A stretch of DNA of 64,000 bases from Bryobacteraceae bacterium (GTDB lineage Bacteria; Acidobacteriota; Terriglobia; Bryobacterales; Bryobacteraceae), in the NCBI GenBank assembly GCA_026129905.1, contig JAHCHE010000005.1, forward strand, positions 186,001 through 250,000, written 5' to 3'. Position numbers and translations under genes: made by a program. This document shows, piece after piece, positions 10,482 through 19,128 of this stretch. Positions within the stretch are counted from its first letter, which is position 1. Each line of letters opens with the position of its first letter. A model generated the notes under the pieces. The model was not told where the DNA came from. It saw nothing but the letters and a program-made list of their open reading frames with translations, and did not search any database.

Positions 10482-12068
10482 TTACTTCGGCGCCTCTCCC
10501 TGAAATGGCATGACGCGGAAGATGGAGCCGTCCACCGGCTGCGCGATGCGGTCCGGATCGATCAGCGAGCCGGTGGCGAACCGGAAACGGGTGAGCGCCT
10601 CGGCATAGGCGAATTGCGCGCTCACAAAGTTGTTGAGGGCGTTGGTGAGGCGGTCCTCCACCGTTAGCAGATCCACCAGCGACCCGACGCCCAGCCGCAG
10701 TTTGTCGCGCTCGCCTTCCAGCGCGATTTCGTAGCCGCCCACCGACTCCCGCGCCTGCTTCAACCGCATAATGCCGTTGTGTACGCCGTTCAGGGCGGCC
10801 ACCACGGAAGCGGCGATCGTCCGCTCGATATCGTTGATGCGCAATTCCGACTGGTCGTAGGCGGCCTCGGCTTGCGCGAGGCGTCCTCGCGCGACGTTGT
10901 TGGAAGGCGCGAAGTTGTAGCGCAGGCTCAAGATAGCGTCCATGCCCTGGACGCGCGTGACGGGAGAAACCAGCAGGCGGTCGGGCCGCCGGCCTTCCTC
11001 CAGGCCGGAGAAGCCCGTGCTGAGGTTCAGGTCCACCTGCGGCATAACCTGGTTGCGGGCCGAAACACGCAACGTTGCGGTGGCTTCCCGCCGCTTCAAC
11101 GAGGCCAGGTGATCGGCCCGCCGCTCCAGCGCCTGTCGAATGTAGAACTCCACCGTTTCGCGCGCCAGCGAAGGCAGCGGCTGCGATTCGCCGTCGGGAA
11201 AGTCTTCTACTGGGCCGGGCATCGCCGCCATTTCCCCGCTGGTAAGGCCGATGGCCAGCGCCAGCGCCTGCTTCGCTTCAATGCTGCGCTGTTCGGCGGC
11301 GATTCTTCCCGCCGAGCGGTCGGCGAGGTTGGCCGCAATCTGGTGGATCTCGTTCCGCGGAACCTTGTCGGCCTCGATCAGCGTCCTGACATTGTCCAGC
11401 AGCAGGCGGCCGCGCTGTTCGGAACCGGCGATCACGTCCAGGCTCTTGCTTGCCGCCAGCGCTCGCCAGTACGCGATGGCCGTGTCGGCAATCGTTTCGG
11501 CCGCCACCTGGTTCAGATCGAAGAGGCTGGCGTCGACGACGTGCGCCGCCGCGGTTTCCCGCGCGGTTACCGCCTCGCGTCCGCGGTCGCGCAACAAGGG
11601 CAGGTTTACCTGGAAGCTGAACCGCGAGTGGTTGACGCCCAAGCGGTTCAGAATGTTGTCCGTCGTGCGGGTCATCTCGAGCACCGGACCGAAGCTGACG
11701 CCGGAGCGCAGCCGCTTGATGGCGTTGACGTTGTAGGAATACAGGTTGAGCCCGCGGTTGCCGGTGAGGACGCCGGTCTGCTCGGCCTGCAAGCGCTCGA
11801 ACGACGAGAGCGGATTATTGAGTCGGCCTTGGTCCGCCGACCAGTCGAGCAGCGTGTCGAACCGGCCGCTTTCCTCCTGCCGGACGCCGCGGCTGATATC
11901 CACCTGGCGCTGCTGAATCGTGATCAGAGGATTGCGCGAGAGGGCGGACCGGACGGCCTCGACGAGGGTAAGCCCCTCGCGATACGGAGGTTGCGTCGCC
12001 GGATCGCCCGCCGGCGCCGGTATCGCCGCGACGGCGAGACAAACGGTCAGTGCCCAGGTACAGCGCAC
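10482..12068 (-). CDS. TolC-family outer-membrane efflux channel
   Basis: A 528-residue outer-membrane factor: signal peptide at residues 1-20, then two long helical-hairpin repeats typical of TolC trimers (AETIADTAIAYWRALAASKS and LAQAEAAYDQSELRINDIER). It is the first gene of the exporter operon and supplies the outer-membrane exit for the peptide. The start is GTG at 12068 with only a weak ribosome-binding site. A TATACT element at 12119-12114 on the minus strand is a possible -10 box. The divergent peptide gene begins 143 bp away, so the two transcription units share one control region. Confidence 0.88.
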   Translation of the reverse strand: MRCTWALTVCLAVAAIPAPAGDPATQPPYREGLTLVEAVRSALSRNPLITIQQRQVDISRGVRQEESGRFDTLLDWSADQGRLNNPLSSFERLQAEQTGVLTGNRGLNLYSYNVNAIKRLRSGVSFGPVLEMTRTTDNILNRLGVNHSRFSFQVNLPLLRDRGREAVTARETAAAHVVDASLFDLNQVAAETIADTAIAYWRALAASKSLDVIAGSEQRGRLLLDNVRTLIEADKVPRNEIHQIAANLADRSAGRIAAEQRSIEAKQALALAIGLTSGEMAAMPGPVEDFPDGESQPLPSLARETVEFYIRQALERRADHLASLKRREATATLRVSARNQVMPQVDLNLSTGFSGLEEGRRPDRLLVSPVTRVQGMDAILSLRYNFAPSNNVARGRLAQAEAAYDQSELRINDIERTIAASVVAALNGVHNGIMRLKQARESVGGYEIALEGERDKLRLGVGSLVDLLTVEDRLTNALNNFVSAQFAYAEALTRFRFATGSLIDPDRIAQPVDGSIFRVMPFQGEAPK

Positions 12069-12174
12069 CGTAGTGTTCCCGGAAATCCCAGTCAGGGTAT
12101 TTAGCGTCCTTCGAGTATATCAAATGGCCTTCGCGCCTAAAGATTCTGAGGGACATTTCGGACGGAAGCCGATA

Positions 12175-12180
12175 TATAAT
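12175..12180 (+). promoter_or_regulatory. Probable -10 box of the RiPP precursor gene
   Basis: TATAAT is a perfect match to the housekeeping -10 consensus and lies 31 bp upstream of the GTG start at 12212. The bases 17 nt upstream of it (12152-12157, GACATT) are a poor -35. A strong ribosome-binding site, GGAGGGG at 12202-12208, follows. The combination of a consensus -10 and a consensus Shine-Dalgarno suggests a well-expressed peptide gene. Confidence 0.5.
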
Positions 12181-12211
12181 CGGAGGGTATCTCTACATTC
12201 CGGAGGGGAAC

Positions 12212-12505
12212 GTGTCTGGCGCAGAGAATCTGACTGTCGAGCAGATGGAGGCCCGGCTGGCGAGCCGGACCGGATCCGACGAGGCTTTCCGCAGCGAACT
12301 GGTCAACCACCCGCGACGGACGCTCGAATCGGAGTTCAATATCAAAATCCGCCCCGCATACGACGTGAAGGTGACCCTGGACGCCTCCAATCGTCCTCGC
12401 GTGGTGGTCGCGCGCCGCGAGAACTCCACCGAGCTTTCCGACGCGGATCTCGAATCCGTGGCCGGCGGTGCGTTGACCTGGCCCTTGCCTCCCGACTGGC
12501 CGTAA
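12212..12505 (+). CDS. RiPP precursor peptide, NHLP (nitrile hydratase-like leader) family, core ALTWPLPPDWP
   Basis: A 97-residue precursor beginning with GTG after the site GGAGGGG. Residues 1-86 resemble the nitrile hydratase alpha-subunit leader (EQMEARLASRTGSDEAFRSE, then HPRRTLESEFNIKI, then DVKVTL). The leader ends in ELSDADLESVAGG, the usual recognition and double-Gly cleavage motif for C39 exporters. Cleavage after Gly86 would release residues 87-97, ALTWPLPPDWP. This core has four Pro and two Trp, no Cys or Ser and one Thr. It is divergent from a complete NHLP exporter set. No lanthionine synthetase, YcaO, radical SAM or other known modifying enzyme is visible in the window. The family call rests on motifs and context; the product and its activity are unknown. 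Confidence 0.85.
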   Translation: MSGAENLTVEQMEARLASRTGSDEAFRSELVNHPRRTLESEFNIKIRPAYDVKVTLDASNRPRVVVARRENSTELSDADLESVAGGALTWPLPPDWP

Positions 12506-12535
12506 CGTAAGCGGCGCGTCCGGAAGCCCAGCCCG

Positions 12536-13957
12536 TTGCGAGACAATATACCTGTGCGTCCGCTCATCGCCTCTCTTACTCTGCTCGCGGCTGGGTTCAC
12601 GCTCGCATCGTACGAACCAAAGATCGACCCACGGCTCGACCGCGCCTATAAGCTCGAGCCGCGCAACGGCTGGACATTCGTTCACCTGGAAGGCGCGCCG
12701 TCGGAAATCGGCTTCCAGCACGGCTACCTGCTGGCCAAAGAGATCGAGGACGGCTACAAGGTCATCATCTTCGAAACCGAGCACGACACCGATAAGGACT
12801 GGGAGTTCTTCCGGCGCGCCGCCCGCGAGGTCCACTGGCCGCGCATCGAGCGCGAGTACCGCGAGGAGATGCAGGGCATCGCCGACGGGCTGAAGGCTCG
12901 CGGCGTGAAGTTCGACGTCTGGGACGTCGCCGCGGTGAACGCCTGGCTGGAGTGGGGCGGCTACGTGAAGCTCTACGACAAGGAGCACGGTAAGCAGCCG
13001 CCGTCCACCGTAACGCCGCGCGAATCGTGCAGCGCGTTTGTGGCCACCGGAAGTTACTCGAAGGACGGCCGGGTGGTGATGGCGCATAACGCCTGGACGT
13101 CCTACATGGACGGGCAACGCTGGACGATGGTGTTCGACATCGCCCCGCGGAGCGGTCACCGCATCCTGATGGACGGCTATCCCGGTTTGATCCACAGCGC
13201 GGACGATTTCGGCGTGAACGCGGCGGGCATCATGATTACCGAGACGACGATCTCGAAATTCTCCGGCTACGATCCGAAGGGCGTCCCCGAATTCGTGCGG
13301 GCGCGAAAAGCGATGCAGTACTCCGCCTCCATCGACGATTTCGCGCGAATCATGCGGGAGGGCAACAACGGCGGCTACGCCAACAACTGGCTGGTGGCGG
13401 ACCGCAAAAACGGGGAGATCGGCAGCCTGGAGCTCGGCCTCAAGAACACGGAACTACGGCGCACGAAGGACGGCTATTTCGTCGGCTCCAACTTTCCGGT
13501 CAACGAAAAACTAGCGCGGGAGGAGACCGACTTCCCCCTGGACAACATGAGCCTCAGCCCGAACGCGCGGCGCGTCCGCTGGACCGAATTGATGGAACAA
13601 AACAAGGGACGCATCGACGTCGAGGCCGCTCAGCGGTTCCTGGCCGATCACTGGGACAGCTACGAAAACAAGGAGGCGCCCAGCGAGCGCACCCTGTGCG
13701 GCCACGTGGACCTCTCGCCCCGCGGCGTTCCGGACTGGCAGCCTCCCTATGGAATCGCCGGCGCGGTGCAGAACAAAGCCATCGATTCGCGCCTCGCCGA
13801 GGGCATGTCGCTTGTCGTGGCCGCCGGCCATGCCTGCGGCCGGGATTTCCATGCCGCGGAGCACCTGGCGAAGCATCCCGAGTTCGCCTGGCAGAAGGGC
13901 GTCCTGCGCGACATGCCGTCGCGGCCCTGGACGCCATTTCGTATCGATCAGCGCTGA
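12536..13957 (+). CDS. C45-family autoproteolytic acyltransferase/hydrolase-like protein (phospholipase B-like), secreted
   Basis: A protein of about 473 residues with an N-terminal export signal (RPLIASLTLLAAGFTLA). The fold is that of the AAT/C45 Ntn-hydrolase group: a Gly-rich FQHGYLLAKEI segment, then PRESCSAFVATGS, where Cys165 would be the nucleophile exposed by self-cleavage, then VVMAHN. Members cleave or form amide bonds (isopenicillin N acyltransferase, acid ceramidase-like and phospholipase B-like enzymes). The start is uncertain: TTG 12536 gives six extra residues, while GTG 12554 gives a cleaner signal peptide. It begins 30 bp after the peptide precursor and in the same direction, so co-transcription is likely. 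A role in peptide acylation, hydrolysis or immunity is speculation. Confidence 0.8.
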   Translation: MRDNIPVRPLIASLTLLAAGFTLASYEPKIDPRLDRAYKLEPRNGWTFVHLEGAPSEIGFQHGYLLAKEIEDGYKVIIFETEHDTDKDWEFFRRAAREVHWPRIEREYREEMQGIADGLKARGVKFDVWDVAAVNAWLEWGGYVKLYDKEHGKQPPSTVTPRESCSAFVATGSYSKDGRVVMAHNAWTSYMDGQRWTMVFDIAPRSGHRILMDGYPGLIHSADDFGVNAAGIMITETTISKFSGYDPKGVPEFVRARKAMQYSASIDDFARIMREGNNGGYANNWLVADRKNGEIGSLELGLKNTELRRTKDGYFVGSNFPVNEKLAREETDFPLDNMSLSPNARRVRWTELMEQNKGRIDVEAAQRFLADHWDSYENKEAPSERTLCGHVDLSPRGVPDWQPPYGIAGAVQNKAIDSRLAEGMSLVVAAGHACGRDFHAAEHLAKHPEFAWQKGVLRDMPSRPWTPFRIDQR

Positions 13958-14011
13958 GGCCCGCCGCGCCGCGCAAGATGGCTGGGCCGGCGCGCCGCTA
14001 GCGGGCGCCAC

Positions 14012-14722
<711 letters not shown>

Positions 14723-14761
14723 CCCCGGCGCAGCCCGAACGCCGCCACAAAGATCGGCATC

Positions 14762-17125
14762 ATGCGAGCGCTGGATAAAAAGCTGTTGCGCGACCTCTGG
14801 CACATGAAGGGCCAGGCGCTGGCCATCGCGCTGGTGATCGCCAGCGGCGTGGCGACGTTCATCATGTCGCGCAGCACGCTGGACTCGCTCACCACGACGC
14901 AGGCGCGCTTTTACGAGGAATACTATTTCGCGGACGTCTTCGCCACCTTGAAGCGCGCCCCTGAAAGCCTGCGGACGCGCATTGAGGAGATCCCTGGCGT
15001 CCGGTTTGTCCAGACCCGGGTGGTTGCGCCGGCCAACCTCTCGCTGGAGAACTATCCGGATCCCGCGACCGCGCTCATCGTTTCGATTCCCGATCATGGG
15101 CAACCGCTTCTCAACCGCCTTTATTTGCGGAGCGGCCGCCTGCCCGATGCGTCCCGCGACGACGAAGTCGTGATCGGCGACGCGTTCGCCGAGGCCCACA
15201 AGTTCCGGCCGGGCGACCGGCTGTTCGCCACCATCAATGGCCGCCGCCGTGGACTGCGCATCGTCGGCGTGGCCCTGTCGCCGGAGTTCGTCTACCAGCT
15301 CGCGCCGGGCAGCATTATTCCCGATTTCGAAAGCTACGGCATCTTCTGGATGGCGCGCACGCCGCTGGCGACGGCGTTCGACATGGAAGGAGCGTTCAAC
15401 GACGTCTCGCTGGGGCTCTCGGCCGGCGCCAAGCGCGAGGACGTCATCGACCGGCTCGACGCCCTCCTGCGGCGATACGGCGGCCAGGGCGCGCTAGGCC
15501 GCAAGGACCAGATGTCGAACCGCTACCTCTCCGAGGAGTTCCGGCAGCTTGAGAACATGGCCACCATGTTCCCGGCCATCTTCCTGGGGGTGGCGGCGTT
15601 CCTGCTGAACGTGGTGGTGACGCGGCTGATCGCAACGCAACGCGACCAGGTGGCCATTCTGAAAGCCTTCGGCTACAGCACGGCGTACGTCGTGCGCCAC
15701 TACCTGAAGCTGATCGTTCTGGTGGTGGCGCTGGGCGCCGCGGGCGGCATCGTGTTCGGCGCGTGGCTGGGCCAGGGCATGAGCCGGATGTACATGGACT
15801 TCTACCGATTCCCGTTTCTCGAATACATTCTGCGTCCGCCGGTGGCGATGACGGCCGTCCTCATCAGCGCGGCCGCGGCGATGCTGGGAACGGTCTACTC
15901 GGTGATCCGGGCCGCCGGGCTGCCGCCGGCGGAAGCGATGCAGCCGCCGGCCCCTCCGCGCTATCGGGAAAGCGTTCTGGAGAAGATCGTGTTCGCCCGG
16001 CGTCTCACGCAGCCAACGCGAATGATCGTCCGCAACCTGGAACGCCGTCCGTTGAAAGCGTTCCTGGCGATGCTGGGCATCGCCTTCTCCTGCGCCATTC
16101 TGGTGATGGGCGGTTTCTTCGGCGACTCCGTGGACTACATGGTCAATCTCCAGTTCAAGCTGGCCCAGCGCGACGACATCGCGATCGCCTTCATCGAGCC
16201 GACCTCCGAGCGCGCCCTTTACTCGCTGCGTTCCTTGCCGGGCGTCGAATATGCCGAAGGATATCGCAGCGTTCCGGCGGAATTGCGTTTTCAACACCGG
16301 TCGTACCGCACTTCGATTCAAGGACTGCCGCCGGACAGCGATCTCAACCGTCTGTTCGACGACCGGCTCCGGCGTGTAACGCTGCCTCCCGATGGATTGG
16401 TCCTCACCGATTACCTTGCGAACTATCTTGGCGCGCGGCCCGGCGACCTGATTACCGTGGAAGTGCTGGAGGGCGGACGGCCGGTACGGCAGGCGCCGCT
16501 TTCGGGAACCGTCCGTGAGTTTGTGGGACTGTCCGCGTACATGCAACTGGCGGCGTTGAATCGCCTGATGCGCGAGGGAAACGCCATTTCCGGCGCCTGG
16601 CTGGAAACGGATTCCCGCTATGAAGAGGCGATTTATCGGGAATTGAAGGAAATTCCCCGTATTGCCGGCGTAACCGTGAAGCGAAAAGCGCTGGAAAGCT
16701 TCTACGAAACGATGGCTAGGCAAATGCTCACCTTCGCCTTTTTCAGTACGCTGCTGGCGTCCACGATCGCTTTCGGCGTGGTGTACAACACGGCCCGCAT
16801 CGCGCTGTCGGAGCGCAGCCGGGAACTGGCGAGCCTGCGCGTGCTCGGCTTCACCCGCGGCGAAATCTCCTACATCCTGCTGGGCGAGCTGGCGATTCTC
16901 ACGCTCGCGGCGCTGCCTCTGGGTTTCCTTGTGGGATGGGCGCTCTGCGCGAACATGGTAGCCTCGTTCCAGACGGATCTGTACCGGTTCCCCCTGATCT
17001 TGGAACCGGCCTCCTATGCTTATGCGGCGACGGCGGTGCTGGTCTCCGCATTGATTTCCGGTCTCATCGTCCGCCGCCGGCTCGACCATCTCGACTTGGT
17101 GGCGGTGCTCAAAACGAGGGAGTAA
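14762..17125 (+). CDS. ABC transporter permease with two FtsX domains
   Basis: A 787-residue inner-membrane protein. An N-terminal membrane anchor (about residues 17-37) and a large extracytoplasmic domain are followed by a first FtsX core at about 265-400 ([20 protein letters not shown], then [12 protein letters not shown]). A second anchor, periplasmic domain and FtsX core lie at about 430-780 ([20 protein letters not shown]). The duplicated MacB-PCD/FtsX layout is typical of permeases served by LolD-like ATPases. The adaptor gene begins 6 bp after its stop. The substrate is not predictable. Confidence 0.88.
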   Translation: MRALDKKLLRDLWHMKGQALAIALVIASGVATFIMSRSTLDSLTTTQARFYEEYYFADVFATLKRAPESLRTRIEEIPGVRFVQTRVVAPANLSLENYPDPATALIVSIPDHGQPLLNRLYLRSGRLPDASRDDEVVIGDAFAEAHKFRPGDRLFATINGRRRGLRIVGVALSPEFVYQLAPGSIIPDFESYGIFWMARTPLATAFDMEGAFNDVSLGLSAGAKREDVIDRLDALLRRYGGQGALGRKDQMSNRYLSEEFRQLENMATMFPAIFLGVAAFLLNVVVTRLIATQRDQVAILKAFGYSTAYVVRHYLKLIVLVVALGAAGGIVFGAWLGQGMSRMYMDFYRFPFLEYILRPPVAMTAVLISAAAAMLGTVYSVIRAAGLPPAEAMQPPAPPRYRESVLEKIVFARRLTQPTRMIVRNLERRPLKAFLAMLGIAFSCAILVMGGFFGDSVDYMVNLQFKLAQRDDIAIAFIEPTSERALYSLRSLPGVEYAEGYRSVPAELRFQHRSYRTSIQGLPPDSDLNRLFDDRLRRVTLPPDGLVLTDYLANYLGARPGDLITVEVLEGGRPVRQAPLSGTVREFVGLSAYMQLAALNRLMREGNAISGAWLETDSRYEEAIYRELKEIPRIAGVTVKRKALESFYETMARQMLTFAFFSTLLASTIAFGVVYNTARIALSERSRELASLRVLGFTRGEISYILLGELAILTLAALPLGFLVGWALCANMVASFQTDLYRFPLILEPASYAYAATAVLVSALISGLIVRRRLDHLDLVAVLKTRE

Positions 17126-17131
17126 TCGCGC

Positions 17132-18334
17132 TTGCGCTGGAAACGCTGGGTTCTCTGGATCGTGATTCTCGCGGTGGTGGTCGGGCTGATCGTTTGGGCC
17201 TATCGACCCCAGCCGCAACTCGTCGACGTGACGACGGCGGAGCGCGGACCGATGCAGGTGACCGTCGAGGAAGAAGGCAAAACGCGGGTGGTTGACCGGT
17301 TCGTGGTCTACGCGCCCGTAACTGGGTTCGCGCGCCGCATCCAGTTGCGCGTCGGCGACGCGGTGCGACAGGGACAGACGGTGGCCCGCATCGAACCCAT
17401 GCGCGCGCCGTCGCTCGATCCCCGGGCCAGGGCCGAAGCGCAGGCGCGGGTGGAGGCGGCGCAAGCGGCGCTGGCGGCGGCGCGGGAACGCGTTCGAGCG
17501 GCGGAATCCGACGTGGCCTACTGGAAGGGCGAGATGGCCCGCGTCCAGCAGTTGATGAAATCGGGCGACATTGCCCGGGCGCAGTACGACCGCGCGTCCA
17601 ACGAGGAACAGCGCGCCGAAGCCGCCCTGTCCGCCGCGCAATACAGCGTGCGCCAGGCCGAAGCGGAACTGGAGGCGGCTCGCGCCCTGCTCCGGGTCAC
17701 TTCGGAAACCCGCCCGCACAACCCGGCGGACGTCACCGACGTTCGGGCGCCGGTGAGTGGCCGCGTGCTGCGCCTCGTTCGCGAGAGCGAGGGCGTCGTC
17801 AACGCCGGCGAGCCTCTCATCGAGCTGGCCAACGCCACCTCCCTGGAAGTGGTGGTGGAAGTCCTGTCCGCCGACGCGGTGAAAATCGCTCCGGGAACCC
17901 GCGTGCTGTTCGAGCGCTGGGGAGGAGAAGCGCCGCTGGAAGGCCGCGTTCGCCGCATCGAGCCGGTGGCGTTCACCAAGCTCTCGGCCCTCGGGGTGGA
18001 AGAGCAGCGGGTGCTTGTCATCGCCGACATCGTTTCTCCGCCCGAGCTGTGGCAGAGGCTCGGCGATCAGTATCGCGTCGAAGCGCGGTTCATTCTGTGG
18101 GAATCGCAGGACGTGCTTCGAATACCCGCCAGCGCGCTGTTCCGCTTCGAGGACGGGTGGGCGGTGTTCGTGGTGGAGAATGGCGTAGCGCGGCGGCGAA
18201 GGGTCGAAATCGGACGCCGCAGCGGCTTGACGGCCGAAGTGCTCGGCGGGCTCGAACCCGGCGAGCAGGTGATCCCTCACCCCGACGACCGCCTAACCGA
18301 CGGCTTGACGGTGACGCCAGCCCACGGCGCTTAG
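17132..18334 (+). CDS. Efflux periplasmic adaptor, HlyD/MacA type
   Basis: A 400-residue membrane-fusion protein with one N-terminal anchor (WVLWIVILAVVVGLIVWAY). It has a barrel and lipoyl domain (VYAPVTGFARRIQLRVGDAV), an alpha hairpin at about 95-190 rich in Ala and Glu, the second lipoyl half (VRAPVSGRVLRLVRESEGVV), and a C-terminal beta region (VARRRRVEIGRRSG). Translation from TTG at 17132, 6 bp after the permease stop, gives the standard MRWKRW start preceded by GAGGGAG. It completes an ATPase-permease-adaptor operon. No outer-membrane channel gene is adjacent; the TolC-type protein at 10482 could be shared. Confidence 0.88.
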   Translation: MRWKRWVLWIVILAVVVGLIVWAYRPQPQLVDVTTAERGPMQVTVEEEGKTRVVDRFVVYAPVTGFARRIQLRVGDAVRQGQTVARIEPMRAPSLDPRARAEAQARVEAAQAALAAARERVRAAESDVAYWKGEMARVQQLMKSGDIARAQYDRASNEEQRAEAALSAAQYSVRQAEAELEAARALLRVTSETRPHNPADVTDVRAPVSGRVLRLVRESEGVVNAGEPLIELANATSLEVVVEVLSADAVKIAPGTRVLFERWGGEAPLEGRVRRIEPVAFTKLSALGVEEQRVLVIADIVSPPELWQRLGDQYRVEARFILWESQDVLRIPASALFRFEDGWAVFVVENGVARRRRVEIGRRSGLTAEVLGGLEPGEQVIPHPDDRLTDGLTVTPAHGA

Positions 18335-18394
18335 GGGCTGTCCGAAGATCACAATTCCAAGCTACGGTTGTGGCGTTGGCCGAAGGCAACCTGC

Positions 18395-18415
18395 GGGCCG
18401 ATCGGCGATCGGCCC
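18395..18415. terminator. Stem-loop between convergent genes
   Basis: A perfect 9-bp inverted repeat, GGGCCGATC-ggc-GATCGGCCC, lies between the adaptor gene (ends 18334) and the convergent hypothetical gene (ends 18420). There is no U-tract, so it is either a weak bidirectional terminator or an mRNA 3'-end stabiliser. Confidence 0.45.
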
Positions 18416-18419
18416 GGCG

Positions 18420-19007
18420 CTAACGGCTCTTCTTCTCGCGGGTACTGCCGGGCCGTCCGAGGTCGGCGTGTATGCCGGCAAAGGACCAGCCGGCCGAACG
18501 CAGCGCAACCACGTGTTCGGCGCGGCAGCGGTAGTATTCGGAGATGAACTTCAGGTTCACCAGGTTGACGATGTCGGCGTCGGAGAGACCCGGATCGCTC
18601 CAGGCGCGGCGGGCTTCGTCCCATAGATCCTCGTAGGGCCGTCCGGGGAATACCGTGGTAGGACTGCCGACCGGGACGTAGAAGGCGTTGTGGGATACGT
18701 GGAGATCTTCCAGGATATTGGTCCAACGAAGACCTTCGCGACGGAGACGCGCCACCAAGCCCGCCTCGACGGCGGCGCTCCGGGCGATGTGAAAGACGAC
18801 CGCTACTTCATCCAGCGGGCAACCGGAGGCGCGCGCCTCCGACAACTCGTCCTCGGAGGCCCGGTAATACTTACCAATGGCCTGATAAAAATGCCGGATC
18901 TCTTCGTCTTCAAGAGGATTGTGGCTGCCCAGTCGAACGTCGGCGGACCGGAGCAGGAGAGCCAGAAAAGCCAGTTCGGCCTCACGTGGCGAGCGTATGC
19001 GAGACAT
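18420..19007 (-). CDS. Hypothetical protein, 195 residues
   Basis: I do not recognise a family. The protein is acidic and helical, with no signal peptide or membrane segment. Segments such as PREAELAFLALLLRSADVRL, HFYQAIGKYYRASEDELSEA and LSDADIVNLVNLKFISEYYR suggest an all-alpha cytoplasmic protein. The phrase DEVAVVFHIARSAAVEAGLV, followed by LRREGLRWTNILEDLHVSHN, has the look of a helix-turn-helix, but that is only an impression. ATG 19007 is chosen over an upstream ATG because GAGGGAG sits 6 bp before it. It stands alone between convergent and co-directional neighbours. Confidence 0.7.
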   Translation of the reverse strand: MSRIRSPREAELAFLALLLRSADVRLGSHNPLEDEEIRHFYQAIGKYYRASEDELSEARASGCPLDEVAVVFHIARSAAVEAGLVARLRREGLRWTNILEDLHVSHNAFYVPVGSPTTVFPGRPYEDLWDEARRAWSDPGLSDADIVNLVNLKFISEYYRCRAEHVVALRSAGWSFAGIHADLGRPGSTREKKSR

Positions 19008-19128
19008 GACGTCTCCCTCAACGCAGTATCCGTGCGGAAGCACGGATGCAAGGAAGCAGTTACAGGGCCAAAGCCTCGCCGCGCGAATCCCGCGGACCGC
19101 GCGGCGTCCCGGCTTTGTCCCGAGGGTA

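Noticed and set aside
15494-18280. A 928-codon open frame on the minus strand
   Set aside because: It lies fully antisense to the FtsX permease and HlyD adaptor genes, which have clear motifs. The sequence is Arg/His-rich and low-complexity, as expected from a high-GC antisense frame.
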